A DNA stretch of 64,000 nt from Alistipes sp. (GCA_017555695.1 JAFZFX010000051.1:17725-81724), one strand, 5' to 3'; counted from the stretch's first letter, positions 17,334 through 27,819 are shown. Notes: generated by a model from the letters alone, not told the origin. A program made the numbers and translations.

Positions 17334-19466
17334 TTACTCCTCCATCAACAACTCCAACATCTTGATTGAAGACTTGGCAATCGGAGTACCCGGGCCGAAG
17401 ATAGCGGCAGCGCCATCCTGATACAACTCGTCGTAATCCTGTGCGGGGATAACACCACCTACAACAACGATGATATCCTCACGACCCAACTTCTTCAACT
17501 CGGCGATAATCTGGGGAACCAAAGTGAGGTGACCAGCAGCCAATGAAGATACACCTACGATGTGAACATCGTTCTCAACAGCCTGCTTAGCAGCCTCCTC
17601 GGGAGTCTGGAACAAGGGACCCATATCAACATCGAAGCCAACATCGGCGTAACCTGTTGCAACAACCTTTGCACCACGGTCGTGACCGTCCTGACCCAAC
17701 TTAGCAATCATAATACGGGGCTGACGACCCTCTTTCTTGGCAAACTCGGCACACATAGCCTTTGCCTTCTCGAAATCTGAATCCTGCTTCATACCTGAAC
17801 TGTAAACACCAGAGATTGAACGAATAACAGCCTTATAGCGACCTACTACAACCTCGCAAGCATCTGAAATCTCGCCGAGTGTAGCGCGTACCTTTGCAGC
17901 CTCAACAGCCAACTCGAGCAAGTTACCCTCGCCAGTCTTAACGCACTCTGTGATAGCAGCCAAAGCCTTATCAACAGCAGCCTGATCACGGTTAGCGCGC
18001 AACTCCTGCAGACGCTTAACCTGGCTCTCGCGTACAGCTGTGTTATCAACAGCCAAAATATCGATGGGTGCCTCCTTCTCCAGGCGGTACTCGTTCAAAC
18101 CGATAATCTTCTGCTCACCAGAGTCGATACGAGCCTGTGTACGAGCAGCAGCCTCCTCGATACGCATCTTGGGGATACCAGTCTCGATAGCCTTAGCCAT
18201 ACCACCAAGTTTCTCAACCTCCTCGATGTGAGCCCACGCCTTGTGTGCAATCTCGTTAGTCAAAGCCTCTACATAGTATGAACCAGCCCACGGGTCAACC
18301 TGACGGCAAACATTGGTCTCCTCCTGGATGTAAATCTGGGTGTTACGAGCAATACGAGCCGAGAAGTCTGTCGGCAACGCAATAGCCTCGTCCAATGCGT
18401 TGGTGTGCAGTGACTGAGTGTGACCCAAAGCTGCACCCATAGCCTCGATAGCTGTACGAGCTACATTGTTGAAAGGATCCTGCTCGGTGAGTGACCAACC
18501 TGAAGTCTGGCTGTGTGTACGCAATGCCAAAGACTTGGGGTTCTTGGGGTTGAACTGCTTAACAATCTTAGCCCACAACATACGAGCAGCACGCATCTTG
18601 GCAATCTCCATAAAGTGGTTCATACCGATAGCCCAGAAGAATGACAAACGGGGTGCGAATGCATCAACTGACATACCTGCGTCGATACCTGCACGCAAGT
18701 ACTCCAAACCGTCTGCCAAAGTGTAAGCCAACTCGATATCTGCTGTAGCACCTGCCTCCTGCATGTGGTAACCAGAGATAGAGATTGAGTTGAACTTAGG
18801 CATATTCTTAGATGTGTACTCGAAGATGTCGGCGATAATCTTCATCGAGAACTTGGGAGGATAAATATAGGTGTTACGAACCATAAACTCCTTCAAGATA
18901 TCGTTCTGGATTGTACCAGCCAACTGGTCGAGTGTGCAACCCTGCTCAAGACCTGTAACGATGTAGAATGCCAATACGGGCAATACGGCACCGTTCATAG
19001 TCATTGATACTGACATCTTATCCAACGGAATACCGTTGAACAAAACCTTCATATCCTCAACAGAGCAGATTGATACACCTGCCTTACCAACATCACCCAC
19101 TACGCGGGGATGGTCAGCATCGTAACCACGGTGTGTAGCCAAGTCAAATGCTACAGACAGACCCTTCTGACCTGCAGCGAGGTTACGACGGTAGAATGCG
19201 TTTGACTCCTCGGCAGTAGAGAAACCTGCATACTGACGGATAGTCCAAGGACGCATTACATACATTGTTGAATAGGGACCACGAAGATAGGGAGCGATAC
19301 CCGCAGCATAGTTCAGGTGCTCCAAATTCTCCAAATCCTTTGCCGTGTAGTCAGACTTTACGGGTATCTGCTCGGCAGTGAGCCAAGGCTCAGAGGCCTC
19401 AGTCTTAGCGGCGCAGCACTGTGCCTGACCGCCCTCGTATGATAAATTCTCAAATTTTGCTCTCAT
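17334..19466 (-). CDS. mutB: Methylmalonyl-CoA mutase large (B12-binding) subunit
   Basis: The 710-residue subunit carries the catalytic TIM barrel (about 60-540) and the C-terminal cobalamin-binding domain (about 575-708) with the DxHxxG motif in [12 protein letters not shown]. It interconverts succinyl-CoA and (R)-methylmalonyl-CoA, the B12-dependent step of propionate formation in gut Bacteroidales. Barrel signatures include [20 protein letters not shown] and [12 protein letters not shown]. It starts 11 bases after mutA on the same strand. No B12 riboswitch is evident ahead of the pair; methylmalonyl-CoA epimerase and decarboxylase genes are not in the window. Confidence 0.97.
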   Translation of the reverse strand: MRAKFENLSYEGGQAQCCAAKTEASEPWLTAEQIPVKSDYTAKDLENLEHLNYAAGIAPYLRGPYSTMYVMRPWTIRQYAGFSTAEESNAFYRRNLAAGQKGLSVAFDLATHRGYDADHPRVVGDVGKAGVSICSVEDMKVLFNGIPLDKMSVSMTMNGAVLPVLAFYIVTGLEQGCTLDQLAGTIQNDILKEFMVRNTYIYPPKFSMKIIADIFEYTSKNMPKFNSISISGYHMQEAGATADIELAYTLADGLEYLRAGIDAGMSVDAFAPRLSFFWAIGMNHFMEIAKMRAARMLWAKIVKQFNPKNPKSLALRTHSQTSGWSLTEQDPFNNVARTAIEAMGAALGHTQSLHTNALDEAIALPTDFSARIARNTQIYIQEETNVCRQVDPWAGSYYVEALTNEIAHKAWAHIEEVEKLGGMAKAIETGIPKMRIEEAAARTQARIDSGEQKIIGLNEYRLEKEAPIDILAVDNTAVRESQVKRLQELRANRDQAAVDKALAAITECVKTGEGNLLELAVEAAKVRATLGEISDACEVVVGRYKAVIRSISGVYSSGMKQDSDFEKAKAMCAEFAKKEGRQPRIMIAKLGQDGHDRGAKVVATGYADVGFDVDMGPLFQTPEEAAKQAVENDVHIVGVSSLAAGHLTLVPQIIAELKKLGREDIIVVVGGVIPAQDYDELYQDGAAAIFGPGTPIAKSSIKMLELLMEE

Positions 19467-19477
19467 AACTTTGCTTT

Positions 19478-21334
19478 TTAGATACCCAACTCCTTGAGAT
19501 AGAACTTCAGAGTTTCAAGTACATTACTCTTTACATTGATGAAATTGGTGATACCCTGTGCCTCCAACTCGGCGGCGCAAGCGGGTGCTCCGGCAACTAC
19601 CAAGATAGCCTTACCGCCGAGCAACTCCTTAACCTTGGGAGCTACCTCTGCGTAATCATCGTCAGAAGCGCAAACTACTACGATGTCGGCATTTGCAGCC
19701 AAAGCAGCCTCAACACCCTCCTCTACAGAGTGGAAGAATGTGTTGTCCTGAACGCGGATACCAGCGCAAGCGAAGAAGTTGCAAGAGAACTGAGCACGAG
19801 CACGAGCCATAGCCAAGTTACCGCAAGTAAGCATAAACGCCTTGGGCTCCTTGCCGCTACGATCTACGCCCATACGCATAGACTCGAATGCCATAGCGCC
19901 ACGGTAGGGAGTCAAAACATTCTCCTTCTGCTTGCGTGTTACAACGCACTCGCAAACTGATGCGTCAGCAACCTCTGTGAAGTTGGGGTACTGGTTTGCA
20001 CCCAACAAAATCTGACGGCGAGTAGCGATGTTCTTATCCTTAGCAGCAGCTGAAGCGCTAACCTTCTCTACTACGAAACCAGACTTGAAGGCAGCAACAT
20101 AACCACCCTTCTCCTCAACCTCGAGGAAGAGTTTCCAAGCCTCAGTAGCGATGCTCTTTGTCAAGTTCTCGATGTAGTATGAACCACCTGCGGGGTCAAC
20201 AACCTGGTCGAAGTGTGACTCGTGCTTCAAAAGCAACTCTACATTGCGAGCGATACGCTTTGAGAACTCATCGGGAGTCTCGTATGAAGCGTTGAAGGGA
20301 GTAACCTCCAAAGAGTGTACGCCAGCCAAAGTAGCCGACATAGCCTCTGTTGTACCACGCAACATATTTACATAGGGGTCATATACTGTCTGGTTCCAAG
20401 TAGATGTAACTGCGTGAGCGAACATCTTGCAAGAGCAAGACTTCTCGGGGTTGTAACCCTTAACGATATTTGCCCACAACATACGAGCTGCACGGAACTT
20501 AGCAATCTCCATAAAGTAGTTAGAAGTAACTGCGAATGAGAAGCGAATCTTGCGAGCTACAAGATCAACGGGCAGACCAGCCTCGGTGAGCTTTACAATG
20601 TAGTCGTGACCAGCAGCCAATGAGAATGCCAACTCCTCTACGATTGTAGAACCTGCGTTGCTGAAAATCTGACCTGACACATTCACTACGCGAACACGCT
20701 TGTAGTCAGCAGTCTTCTTGATGAACTCTGTAACGGCCTCGTAGCAAGCAGTACCCTCTGCGTCGCCGCAGCAGTAGATGCCCTGCTGTGAGAGATCCTT
20801 TACGATGGGGTCGAAGATGAAGTTCATCTTAACCTCGTCCTTGTCGAGACCCATAGCCTCAACCTTGTCCATGATCAAGTGAGCCTTGGGGACAAAGTTA
20901 GTACCGCAGAAAGTAAGCTCTACTGCGGGGATGCAGATACCCTCCAAAAGTGCATCAACGAACTCGGCAGTAACCTCACCCTCGCCGCACAAGCAGAAAC
21001 CGAGTGAATTAACGCCAGAGTTAAGGAGCTTCAAAGCCTCCTCGTTGGCAGCCTTGGGGCACTTTACATCGATAGACTGATGGATAGCCCAATCGTTAGA
21101 AGCGTGTGTACCACGCACATAGGGGAATTCGCCGGCCTGCGAACCCAAAAACTCGATACCTTCGAGATTCTCTGCGCGATAGTAGGGGCGCAAATTGAAT
21201 CCCTCGGCCGTTCTCCATACGAGCTTGCGCTCGTAGTCAGCACCTTTAAGGTCTGTTGTGATGACAGACTCCCACTGCTCGGTCGAAACCTCGGGGAACT
21301 CTGCAAACAACTTTTCTCTTACGGTATTAGCCAT
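19478..21334 (-). CDS. mutA: Methylmalonyl-CoA mutase small subunit
   Basis: The 618-residue subunit is a diverged copy of the large one that supports the heterodimer but does not bind cobalamin. The barrel part is recognisable ([40 protein letters not shown]) and the C-terminal Rossmann-like domain lacks the DxHxxG motif, as usual for MutA. Length is typical. It is the first gene of mutAB and has a good promoter about 80 bases upstream. The mutA-mutB pair makes the B12 enzyme that links succinate to propionate. Confidence 0.95.
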   Translation of the reverse strand: MANTVREKLFAEFPEVSTEQWESVITTDLKGADYERKLVWRTAEGFNLRPYYRAENLEGIEFLGSQAGEFPYVRGTHASNDWAIHQSIDVKCPKAANEEALKLLNSGVNSLGFCLCGEGEVTAEFVDALLEGICIPAVELTFCGTNFVPKAHLIMDKVEAMGLDKDEVKMNFIFDPIVKDLSQQGIYCCGDAEGTACYEAVTEFIKKTADYKRVRVVNVSGQIFSNAGSTIVEELAFSLAAGHDYIVKLTEAGLPVDLVARKIRFSFAVTSNYFMEIAKFRAARMLWANIVKGYNPEKSCSCKMFAHAVTSTWNQTVYDPYVNMLRGTTEAMSATLAGVHSLEVTPFNASYETPDEFSKRIARNVELLLKHESHFDQVVDPAGGSYYIENLTKSIATEAWKLFLEVEEKGGYVAAFKSGFVVEKVSASAAAKDKNIATRRQILLGANQYPNFTEVADASVCECVVTRKQKENVLTPYRGAMAFESMRMGVDRSGKEPKAFMLTCGNLAMARARAQFSCNFFACAGIRVQDNTFFHSVEEGVEAALAANADIVVVCASDDDYAEVAPKVKELLGGKAILVVAGAPACAAELEAQGITNFINVKSNVLETLKFYLKELGI

Positions 21335-21413
21335 AATTGTTTGGAAATTTTAGATTTAATGTATGTGTTTGTGTATTTTGTCTGTTTTAAGTTGCGATTC
21401 ATAATGAATCACG

Positions 21414-21444
21414 CAAAGATACTACATTATTTATAATAAAACAA
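21414..21444 (-). promoter_or_regulatory. Promoter of mutAB
   Basis: On the minus strand TTG (21442-21444), 20 bases, then TATCTTTG (21414-21421). It leaves a leader of about 75 bases. Confidence 0.75.
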
Positions 21445-21515
21445 TCGTTTGTCGCAATTAAATCAGCGATTTTATCATAGTTCAGCACCCGTCGTTACGC
21501 ACACCTACCCTACTG

Positions 21516-21691
21516 CGACAAAATAGCACACCCAAACGAGAATGGATATTTATGGCGTTTTAGATTATTTCTTTTCTATTTACGAATATTTAAGCACTTT
21601 GCCACAAAACCGCATTTTTATTAAAACTCACGACAAAATCACTACTCTTTCGACAAAATACACTACAAAATCAGCAAAAGCGCAACAAAAT
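21516..21691. repeat. Six CNACAAAA repeats upstream of glnN
   Basis: Copies start at 21516, 21602, 21631, 21651, 21663 and 21683; five read CNACAAAAT and one ends in C. An inverted partial copy (TTTGTCG) lies at 21448. Spacings of 20 and 12 bases between the last ones are near multiples of a helical turn. All lie upstream of the tentative glnN -7 box, as expected for activator sites, but no regulator is known to me for this motif. Confidence 0.5.
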
Positions 21692-21748
21692 TGAGTAGTT
21701 TACTGCAAAAAAGCCTCCGAAAAATCATCAAAATGGCAAAATATGTAT

Positions 21749-21756
21749 ATTTTTGT
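21749..21756 (+). promoter_or_regulatory. Tentative -7 box for glnN
   Basis: TATTTTTG fits TAnnTTTG, 117 bases before the glnN start. There is no clear TTG at the usual distance, which would fit an activator-dependent promoter. Confidence 0.45.
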
Positions 21757-21873
21757 GAAACGACAGATTTTTAAGAAAACAAGAAAATCACAATTAATAA
21801 AAAACCTATCGGCGCAGAACTTCATGTCCGGCCGTGGGTGATATAGCAATATTCAAACAATAGTACAGAGAAT

Positions 21874-24045
21874 ATGTTATTGAGATTTAAGATGGTCGAG
21901 GCGGCACTTAACCACACAGCCGTAGAGGTTAAGACGCCAAGCGCACGCCCCTCGGATTACTTCGGAGAGAAGGTCTTTGGCAGAAATGTGATGCGTAAGT
22001 ATCTGGACAAGAATACATACGACGCACTGCTCAACACTATGGATAACGGCACGCCGCTGTCACTCGATTTGGCAGACAGCGTAGCCGCAGGTATGCGCCA
22101 ATGGGCTTTGGACAATGGTGCCGACCACTATACACACTGGTTCCAGCCTCTTACTGGCGGTACTGCCGAGAAGCACGATTCGTTCTCTGACCCCGACGGC
22201 AGAGGAGGCGTGATTGAATCATTCTCGGGCAAGGTGCTGGCACAGCAGGAGCCTGACGCATCGTCGTTCCCGAGTGGCGGCTTGCGTAACACCTTCGAGG
22301 CACGAGGCTACTCGGCTTGGGACCCCACATCTCCCGCATTTATCGTGGATACAACGCTCTGTATCCCCACCGTATTTATCGCCTACACGGGCGAGGCGTT
22401 GGACTACAAGGTGCCTCTGTTGCGTGCTATTTCAGCCGTAGACCGAGCTGCAACTGCCGTATGCCACTACTTCGATAAGAATGTATCGTCGGTTCACACC
22501 TACCTGGGTTGGGAGCAGGAGTACTTCCTTATCGACGAGAGTCTGTGGGCAGCACGCCCCGATCTTGTACTGACCGGCCGCACACTGATGGGTCACGAGT
22601 CAGCCAAGAATCAGCAGTTGGAGGACCACTACTTTGGTGCTATCCCCACACGCGTGATTAACTTTATGAAGGATTTGGAGTGCGAGTGTTTGAAGCTGGG
22701 TATTCCCGTCAAGACTCGTCACAACGAGGTGGCGCCCAACCAGTTCGAGCTAGCGCCCGTATATGAGGAGGCCAACTTGGCTAACGACCACAATCAGCTG
22801 TTGATGACCATTATGGACAAGATTGCCCGCCGTCACCACTTCCGTGTATTGTTGCACGAAAAGCCATTCAAGGGTGTGAACGGCTCGGGTAAACACAACA
22901 ACTGGTCGCTCGGTACGGATACAGGTGTAAACCTATTCGGCCCTGGCAAGACCGCAGCCGAGAATCTGCAGTTCATCACATTCCTGGTGAATGTCATTGC
23001 AGCCGTATTCAAGCACAATGGTCTGCTGAAGGCTGCTATTATGAGTGCAACAAATGCCCACCGACTCGGTGCAAACGAGGCTCCGCCCGCAATCATCTCG
23101 GCATTCTTGGGTACACAGATTTCGTCTGTATTGGATAAGCTGGAAAACAGCAGCGGTGACGACGCAATCCGCTTTGATGCTAAGAGCGTATTGAAGATGA
23201 GCGGCGTATCGCAGATTCCGTCAATCCTGCTGGACAATACCGACCGCAACCGCACATCGCCGTTTGCCTTTACTGGTAACCGCTTCGAGTTCCGTGCCGT
23301 TGGTTCATCGGACAACTGCGCCGAGGCTATGATTACACTCTGCACCGCAGCAGCCGAGCAGCTCACCGAGTTCAAACGCATTGTGGATGCTCGCATTGAG
23401 CAGGGCGTAAAGAAGGAGAAGGCTATCTACGAAACAATCAAGCGCCTGATTAAGGATTGCAAGGCTGTTCACTTCGACGGCAACGGCTACTCAGAGGAGT
23501 GGCAGAAGGAGGCTGCACGCAGAGGTCTTGACTGCGAGACATCGGCACCAAAGATTTTCGACCACTACCTGACAAAGTCGAGCATCGATATGTTTGGCAG
23601 TACGGGCGTATTCAACCGCACCGAGCTGGAGGCCCGCACCGAGGTTAAGTGGGAGACATACACCAAGAAGATTCAGATTGAGGCTCGCGTATTGGGCGAC
23701 ATCACGATGAACAACATCATCCCCGTGGCGTCGAAGTACGAGGCTCTGTTACTCGATAAGGCATACAAGATGAAGGAGTTGGGCTTGAAGTTCGACGGCG
23801 ACTTGGAGCTTATCAAGGATATCCAGAACAACACTGCCCTACTACAGCGCCTTGTGCGTGAGATGGTTGAAGCCCGCAAGGTGGCTAACCGCGTGGAGTC
23901 ACAGCGCGAGAGAGCCATCCTTTACCACGACACTGTGGCCGTGTACTTCGATCAAATCCGCGACTGCATCGACGATATGGAGGAGGTTATTGACGACCAG
24001 CTGTGGCCTCTGCCCAAGTATCGTGAGTTGCTCTTCATTCGATAA
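21874..24045 (+). CDS. glnN: Glutamine synthetase type III
   Basis: This 723-residue enzyme makes glutamine from glutamate, ammonia and ATP and is the GSIII form found in Bacteroidetes and cyanobacteria, much longer than GSI. Family features are the N-terminal DYFGEKVFG segment (about 27-35), the ATP/metal block HTYLGWEQEYFLID, the RHNEVAPNQFELAP motif (about 281-294), the VNGSGKHNNWSLGTDTG block and the NRFEFRAVGSS segment. It has its own long, repeat-bearing upstream region and a terminator, so it is expressed alone and is probably nitrogen regulated. No GS regulator or GOGAT gene is adjacent. Confidence 0.96.
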   Translation: MLLRFKMVEAALNHTAVEVKTPSARPSDYFGEKVFGRNVMRKYLDKNTYDALLNTMDNGTPLSLDLADSVAAGMRQWALDNGADHYTHWFQPLTGGTAEKHDSFSDPDGRGGVIESFSGKVLAQQEPDASSFPSGGLRNTFEARGYSAWDPTSPAFIVDTTLCIPTVFIAYTGEALDYKVPLLRAISAVDRAATAVCHYFDKNVSSVHTYLGWEQEYFLIDESLWAARPDLVLTGRTLMGHESAKNQQLEDHYFGAIPTRVINFMKDLECECLKLGIPVKTRHNEVAPNQFELAPVYEEANLANDHNQLLMTIMDKIARRHHFRVLLHEKPFKGVNGSGKHNNWSLGTDTGVNLFGPGKTAAENLQFITFLVNVIAAVFKHNGLLKAAIMSATNAHRLGANEAPPAIISAFLGTQISSVLDKLENSSGDDAIRFDAKSVLKMSGVSQIPSILLDNTDRNRTSPFAFTGNRFEFRAVGSSDNCAEAMITLCTAAAEQLTEFKRIVDARIEQGVKKEKAIYETIKRLIKDCKAVHFDGNGYSEEWQKEAARRGLDCETSAPKIFDHYLTKSSIDMFGSTGVFNRTELEARTEVKWETYTKKIQIEARVLGDITMNNIIPVASKYEALLLDKAYKMKELGLKFDGDLELIKDIQNNTALLQRLVREMVEARKVANRVESQRERAILYHDTVAVYFDQIRDCIDDMEEVIDDQLWPLPKYRELLFIR

Positions 24046-24066
24046 CGCAACACAAAGCATAAAACA

Positions 24067-24102
24067 AAAGGGGTTGTCCGACGCATGTCTAACAACCCCT
24101 TT
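24067..24102 (+). terminator. Terminator after glnN
   Basis: AAAGGGGTTGT (24067-24077) pairs with ACAACCCCTTT (24092-24102). The stem resembles that of the metK terminator at 29375. Confidence 0.8.
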
Positions 24103-24122
24103 GATATTACTGTAGCACCACC

Positions 24123-24785
24123 CTATTTCGTGTACTCGTTGCAGAGCAGATACTGGGCAGGCTCATCCTCTTCGATACTGGGATAGCGACCAGGCGACTG
24201 CAAGAAACGGTTGTCGTTCTCGTCGTCGTTTACGGTCGATACCTCGCCAATCATACTGTGGCCATTCTCTGACCAAAACTCGTGGTACATATATGGCTCA
24301 AAACTGATGCTCTGACCTGGCTGCAAACGCAGTACTTCGCCTGCAGGAATGGTGGTTGTAATGCCGTCAATCTGCACTGTGCAGGGTGCATCGGTTGGCT
24401 GCTCGTTCTCGTCAGCCTTCCATAGACGAACACAGAATGTACCTCCGCCTCGGTGGATGATATCCTCCATCTTCTTCCAGTGGAAGTGAGTGGGGGTCAC
24501 CTGATTCTCGCGGACAAACATAATCTTCTCGCAGTAGGTCTTCTTGTCGTACTTAACATTACCGTTGCGGATAGTCACAAGCGTGAGGCCAATCTCCTCG
24601 AACTTGCCCGTAGCAAAGTCTGTGACATCCCAACCGAGCTGGTTGCGACGAATCTCCTCGCACTCATCACCCTTTGTATCCCACTCGACAGGCGACCAAT
24701 CGACCCATACGGGCAAATGGAATTGATGCTCAGCAAAGAAGCTCTTTGCATCGTTGATATAACGGTTGATTTCACTTCGTTTCAT
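24123..24785 (-). CDS. D-lyxose/D-mannose isomerase family protein
   Basis: The 220-residue cupin-fold protein matches D-lyxose ketol-isomerases (EC 5.3.1.15), which interconvert D-lyxose with D-xylulose and often D-mannose with D-fructose. Metal ligands are visible as the HxH of TPTHFHWKKMEDIIHR (about 104-119), a Glu in the same block and the later His of EPYMYHEFWSE. The N-terminus MKRSEINRYINDAKSFFAEH is typical. No signal peptide is present, so it is cytoplasmic. It is the last gene of a four-gene minus-strand unit with a PfkB kinase (22-base gap), a class II aldolase and a GH5 enzyme, which suggests breakdown of mannose or a related sugar. Confidence 0.85.
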   Translation of the reverse strand: MKRSEINRYINDAKSFFAEHQFHLPVWVDWSPVEWDTKGDECEEIRRNQLGWDVTDFATGKFEEIGLTLVTIRNGNVKYDKKTYCEKIMFVRENQVTPTHFHWKKMEDIIHRGGGTFCVRLWKADENEQPTDAPCTVQIDGITTTIPAGEVLRLQPGQSISFEPYMYHEFWSENGHSMIGEVSTVNDDENDNRFLQSPGRYPSIEEDEPAQYLLCNEYTK

Positions 24786-24807
24786 AAGTTGTCAGTATAT
24801 TTTTCGG

Positions 24808-25806
24808 TTAATATCTCTCCTTGAGGAATTGTTCAATCTGCGCGAGCGTTGGCGCTCCATCGGTAGAGGTGGCGTTGTGGAGATTAAACCACGCAGCGGC
24901 ATTAGCCATACGCAACGACTGCTGCAACGGCGACTCCTCGTGCAGAGCATAGAGCATCATAGCGCAGAAGGCATCGCCCGCTCCTACAGACGACACAATC
25001 TCCGATGCGGGGATTCTTAACGAGGGCTCAAAGTGCGACTCACCACCACGCTTTACGGCATAGCCACCTTCGGGGAAGTGGATAACACAAGCCTCAGCAA
25101 CGCCCTCGGCCATCATAAAAGCCGCAGCATCTGCAACCTTGTCGAGCAGGATTTCACCATTCTCGTCACGCAACGAGGCTCCAAAGCAAGCTCCTGCCTC
25201 AATCTCATTTACGATGAAGTAATCCATATATTTAAGACACGGCAGAATCACCTCTCGGAAGCGGTTACCCTCCTCCGACACTACATCTACCGAGGTCTTG
25301 TAGCCCCTCTTCTGCAATGCGTCAAGCACTCTGGCTGCCACCACGCCATACTCGGCATCAGAGGCATCCATACGGTCGAGCAGAAGCAGATAACCCAAAT
25401 GGAAAATCTTTGCGGGCGCATCTATGGCGGCGATATGCTCCTCGCCAAGCAGGGCATTTGCACCGCGGTGATGGAAGAAGGTGCGCGTACCCGCCGACAT
25501 ATCGGCCATAACATCGGTATAGGATGTAGCGGCATCTACACGACACATTCCGTCAGCATTGATGCCCAGACGCTCGATACCGGCCATAATATCATCACCC
25601 AAAGCATCGCGCCCCACACAACCTCCCGCATAGAGAGGCAGACCAGACTCCAGACGGGCCAAATCGGCCAGTACATTGTGAGAGCAGCCTCCAAAGCCCG
25701 ATTCGATTCGCTCAATCGTTACCAGATTACCCGCTGCGGGGTAAGTCTTTATGAATTTAATGGTATCAACCAGCCAGTTGCCAGCCGAAACGACTCCTCT
25801 TCTCAT
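24808..25806 (-). CDS. PfkB-family sugar kinase
   Basis: This 332-residue ribokinase-fold enzyme shows the N-terminal GNWLVDTIKFIKTYP strand region, the sugar-site motif GFGGCSHNVLADLARL (about 36-51) and the ATP-site motif SSVGAGDAFCAMML with the catalytic Asp (about 272-285). It should phosphorylate a free or phosphorylated sugar; the partner genes suggest fructose or xylulose made by the neighbouring isomerase, whose product would then go to the class II aldolase. That order is inference. It is cytoplasmic, 13 bases after the aldolase gene. Confidence 0.87.
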   Translation of the reverse strand: MRRGVVSAGNWLVDTIKFIKTYPAAGNLVTIERIESGFGGCSHNVLADLARLESGLPLYAGGCVGRDALGDDIMAGIERLGINADGMCRVDAATSYTDVMADMSAGTRTFFHHRGANALLGEEHIAAIDAPAKIFHLGYLLLLDRMDASDAEYGVVAARVLDALQKRGYKTSVDVVSEEGNRFREVILPCLKYMDYFIVNEIEAGACFGASLRDENGEILLDKVADAAAFMMAEGVAEACVIHFPEGGYAVKRGGESHFEPSLRIPASEIVSSVGAGDAFCAMMLYALHEESPLQQSLRMANAAAWFNLHNATSTDGAPTLAQIEQFLKERY

Positions 25807-25819
25807 AGCTTAAGTGGTT

Positions 25820-26662
25820 TTATGCTCGGTTATCGCTCTCGAAGAGGCGGATATGGTCGGCCACAACACGCTTTGAGGCCTCGACAATATGGCTCTTCAT
25901 AGTGATATAATCGGGACTCTTCGACTCCTGTAAATATTTCTGAATCTGCTCGGTAACACCCACCTGGATAGCTGTTGCGACATTAATCTTGCAAATGCCG
26001 TTATGGATGCAGGCCTTGAAATCCTCGATGCTCGTACCGCTACCGCCGTGAAGCACAAGCGGAATGTTATTGTTTCTATCGCGAAGTTCAATCAGACGGT
26101 CGATATTGAGTTTCGGCGTAGCTACATAGCGGCCGTGCTGGTTACCTATAGCGACAGCCAGGGCATCTACGCCCGTCTGCGCAAGAAACTCGGCCGACTC
26201 CTCGACATCGGTGAACACATCAATCTTATCGTCATCGACGCCAACATCGCCCACCTTGCCCAACTCGGCCTCAACATCCACGCCCATAGCCTTGGCCATA
26301 CGGGCGATGTCACGAGTGATGCGCACATTATCTTCAAACGGGAGCGACGCTCCGTCGAACATAATCGCTCCGAAGCCCAAACGGATAGCCTCGGCGCAGG
26401 TTTCAAAGCTCTGGCCGTGGTCGAGATGAACAACAACGGGCACCGATGCCTTGCGGGCGGCCTCAAGGTAGAGGGGCGCCATCAGGTTGAGCGGAGCGCA
26501 GGGAAACTGCACCTCGGCAAGTTGTATGATTATGGGGGCCTTCAACTCCTCTGCGGCGGCAATAGCACCCTCGACATTCTCGAGGCTCAAGCAGTTGAAT
26601 GCTCCGACTGCATAGCGGCCACGATTGGCATCTTGCAGCATCTCTTTGAACGAAACAATCAT
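25820..26662 (-). CDS. Class II ketose-bisphosphate aldolase
   Basis: The 280-residue zinc aldolase cleaves a ketose phosphate to DHAP and an aldehyde. Zinc-site and active-site motifs are in place: VVVHLDHGQSFE (about 72-83), EAELGKVGD (about 132-140), GNQHGRY, LHGGSG (about 205-210) and KINVATAIQ. Members of this family act on fructose, tagatose or related 1,6- or 1-phosphates; sequence alone does not settle which. It lies between GH5 and the PfkB kinase in a four-gene sugar unit, which points to a dedicated catabolic role rather than glycolysis, but it could also be the housekeeping FBP aldolase. Confidence 0.9.
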   Translation of the reverse strand: MIVSFKEMLQDANRGRYAVGAFNCLSLENVEGAIAAAEELKAPIIIQLAEVQFPCAPLNLMAPLYLEAARKASVPVVVHLDHGQSFETCAEAIRLGFGAIMFDGASLPFEDNVRITRDIARMAKAMGVDVEAELGKVGDVGVDDDKIDVFTDVEESAEFLAQTGVDALAVAIGNQHGRYVATPKLNIDRLIELRDRNNNIPLVLHGGSGTSIEDFKACIHNGICKINVATAIQVGVTEQIQKYLQESKSPDYITMKSHIVEASKRVVADHIRLFESDNRA

Positions 26663-26695
26663 AGGTTATAGTTTTTTCGAAATAGTCAGTTTGCT

Positions 26696-27775
26696 CTACT
26701 TTGTAAGTGCATCTATCTTCTCCTGCCACGGTGTGCCGTTGTCGTGCAAGATACCAAAGCCACCCTTATAGTCCCAAGTGGTGTAACCGATATTGTACTT
26801 TCGGCAGATCGCCGCAACATCTTTATACCAGCGTATCATCGAGGCCTCGTCTGCACCATCAATCACACCGAACTCGCCGAGGTAAGCCTTGCGACCCATT
26901 GCCGCAGCGGCATCGTAAGCCTGCTTAATCTGATTCTCGAGCGTAGTGATATCGTTATAGCCACCCTGCTCGGCCAACCAACCATACTTGCGTTTCATCT
27001 CGGGAGAGAGCTTTGCTACCTCCTCTTTGCTGGCCAAATAGCCTGGGTAGGTAATCTTCAGCGGGTTATCCTTCTGGTCGGTCCACGATGCACGGTAGTG
27101 CGTAAAGGCAAACGGATTATAGAAGTGGAAACTGATAATCACATTCTTATCGTCGGCCGGCACTTTCAAGAACTTCACCTGATCGAAAGACTGCCAGCGG
27201 TTTGCGCCGATGATGATGGTGCGCTTGGGCTCCAATGTGCGGACCACCTCTAGACAGCGATTCACGATAACATTCCACTGCTCGGGATCATCAGCCACGG
27301 GCTCGTTCATAAGTTCGTAGGCCACCATCGAGTTTGGATATTTCTTCAACTCGGCAGATATCTTGCGCCAGCAGTCGTAGAACTGCTCTTGCGCCTTGCG
27401 CTCGGTGAAGAGGGGCTTTTTGTCGGCATTGAAGTGGTGGGTACGCAGGATATGCAAATCAACAATCGCACGCAGTTTGAACTCTTTGCACCACGCCAAA
27501 GCATTGTGCAACAACGCAAAAGCCTCCTTATCGGGGTTGAGCTGCTCGTCGAACATCTGCTCCTCGTCGATGGGGATACGGATATGATCGAAGCCTGCCT
27601 CGGCGATGAACTTGACATCCTCACGAGTAAATCTCTTCAATCGCACTTCGCCTCTATCGCTACTCTGCGACAACCAATGGCTGATATTCACTCCACTCTT
27701 AACCTCGAACTCCTTGGCTTGAGCTGAAAACAGCGACACAGCCAACACCGCAAGCAAAACTAAAAATCTCTTCAT
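26696..27775 (-). CDS. Secreted GH5 glycoside hydrolase
   Basis: The 359-residue protein has a signal peptide (MKRFLVLLAVLAVSLFSAQA) and a single cellulase-type (beta/alpha)8 barrel. The acid/base Glu lies in AYELMNEPVAD (about 154-164) and the nucleophile Glu in AYLGEFGVIDG (about 297-307). GH5 enzymes retain configuration and attack beta-1,4-glucans, mannans or related chains; the subfamily cannot be named by eye. There is no lipobox or binding module. As first gene of the unit it would supply sugars to the isomerase, kinase and aldolase encoded after it. No susC/susD pair is nearby, so it is not a standard polysaccharide utilisation locus. Confidence 0.88.
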   Translation of the reverse strand: MKRFLVLLAVLAVSLFSAQAKEFEVKSGVNISHWLSQSSDRGEVRLKRFTREDVKFIAEAGFDHIRIPIDEEQMFDEQLNPDKEAFALLHNALAWCKEFKLRAIVDLHILRTHHFNADKKPLFTERKAQEQFYDCWRKISAELKKYPNSMVAYELMNEPVADDPEQWNVIVNRCLEVVRTLEPKRTIIIGANRWQSFDQVKFLKVPADDKNVIISFHFYNPFAFTHYRASWTDQKDNPLKITYPGYLASKEEVAKLSPEMKRKYGWLAEQGGYNDITTLENQIKQAYDAAAAMGRKAYLGEFGVIDGADEASMIRWYKDVAAICRKYNIGYTTWDYKGGFGILHDNGTPWQEKIDALTK

Positions 27776-27819
27776 AATTCAAAATATATGTTTAATTGTT
27801 TTGGCACAAACCATCATTC

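Larger units (their letters stand above)
21335..21873. other. 539-base divergent region before mutA and glnN
   Basis: It holds the mutA promoter on the left, a cluster of CNACAAAAT repeats in the middle (21516-21691) and a tentative glnN promoter on the right. The right 115 bases form an A-rich leader for glnN with no strong hairpin that I can see. No gene is apparent. Confidence 0.6.

Noticed and set aside
21335-21873. B12 riboswitch ahead of mutAB
   Set aside because: B12-dependent enzymes often have one, but I see no conserved B12-box or the expected long folded leader; the mutA leader is only about 75 bases.
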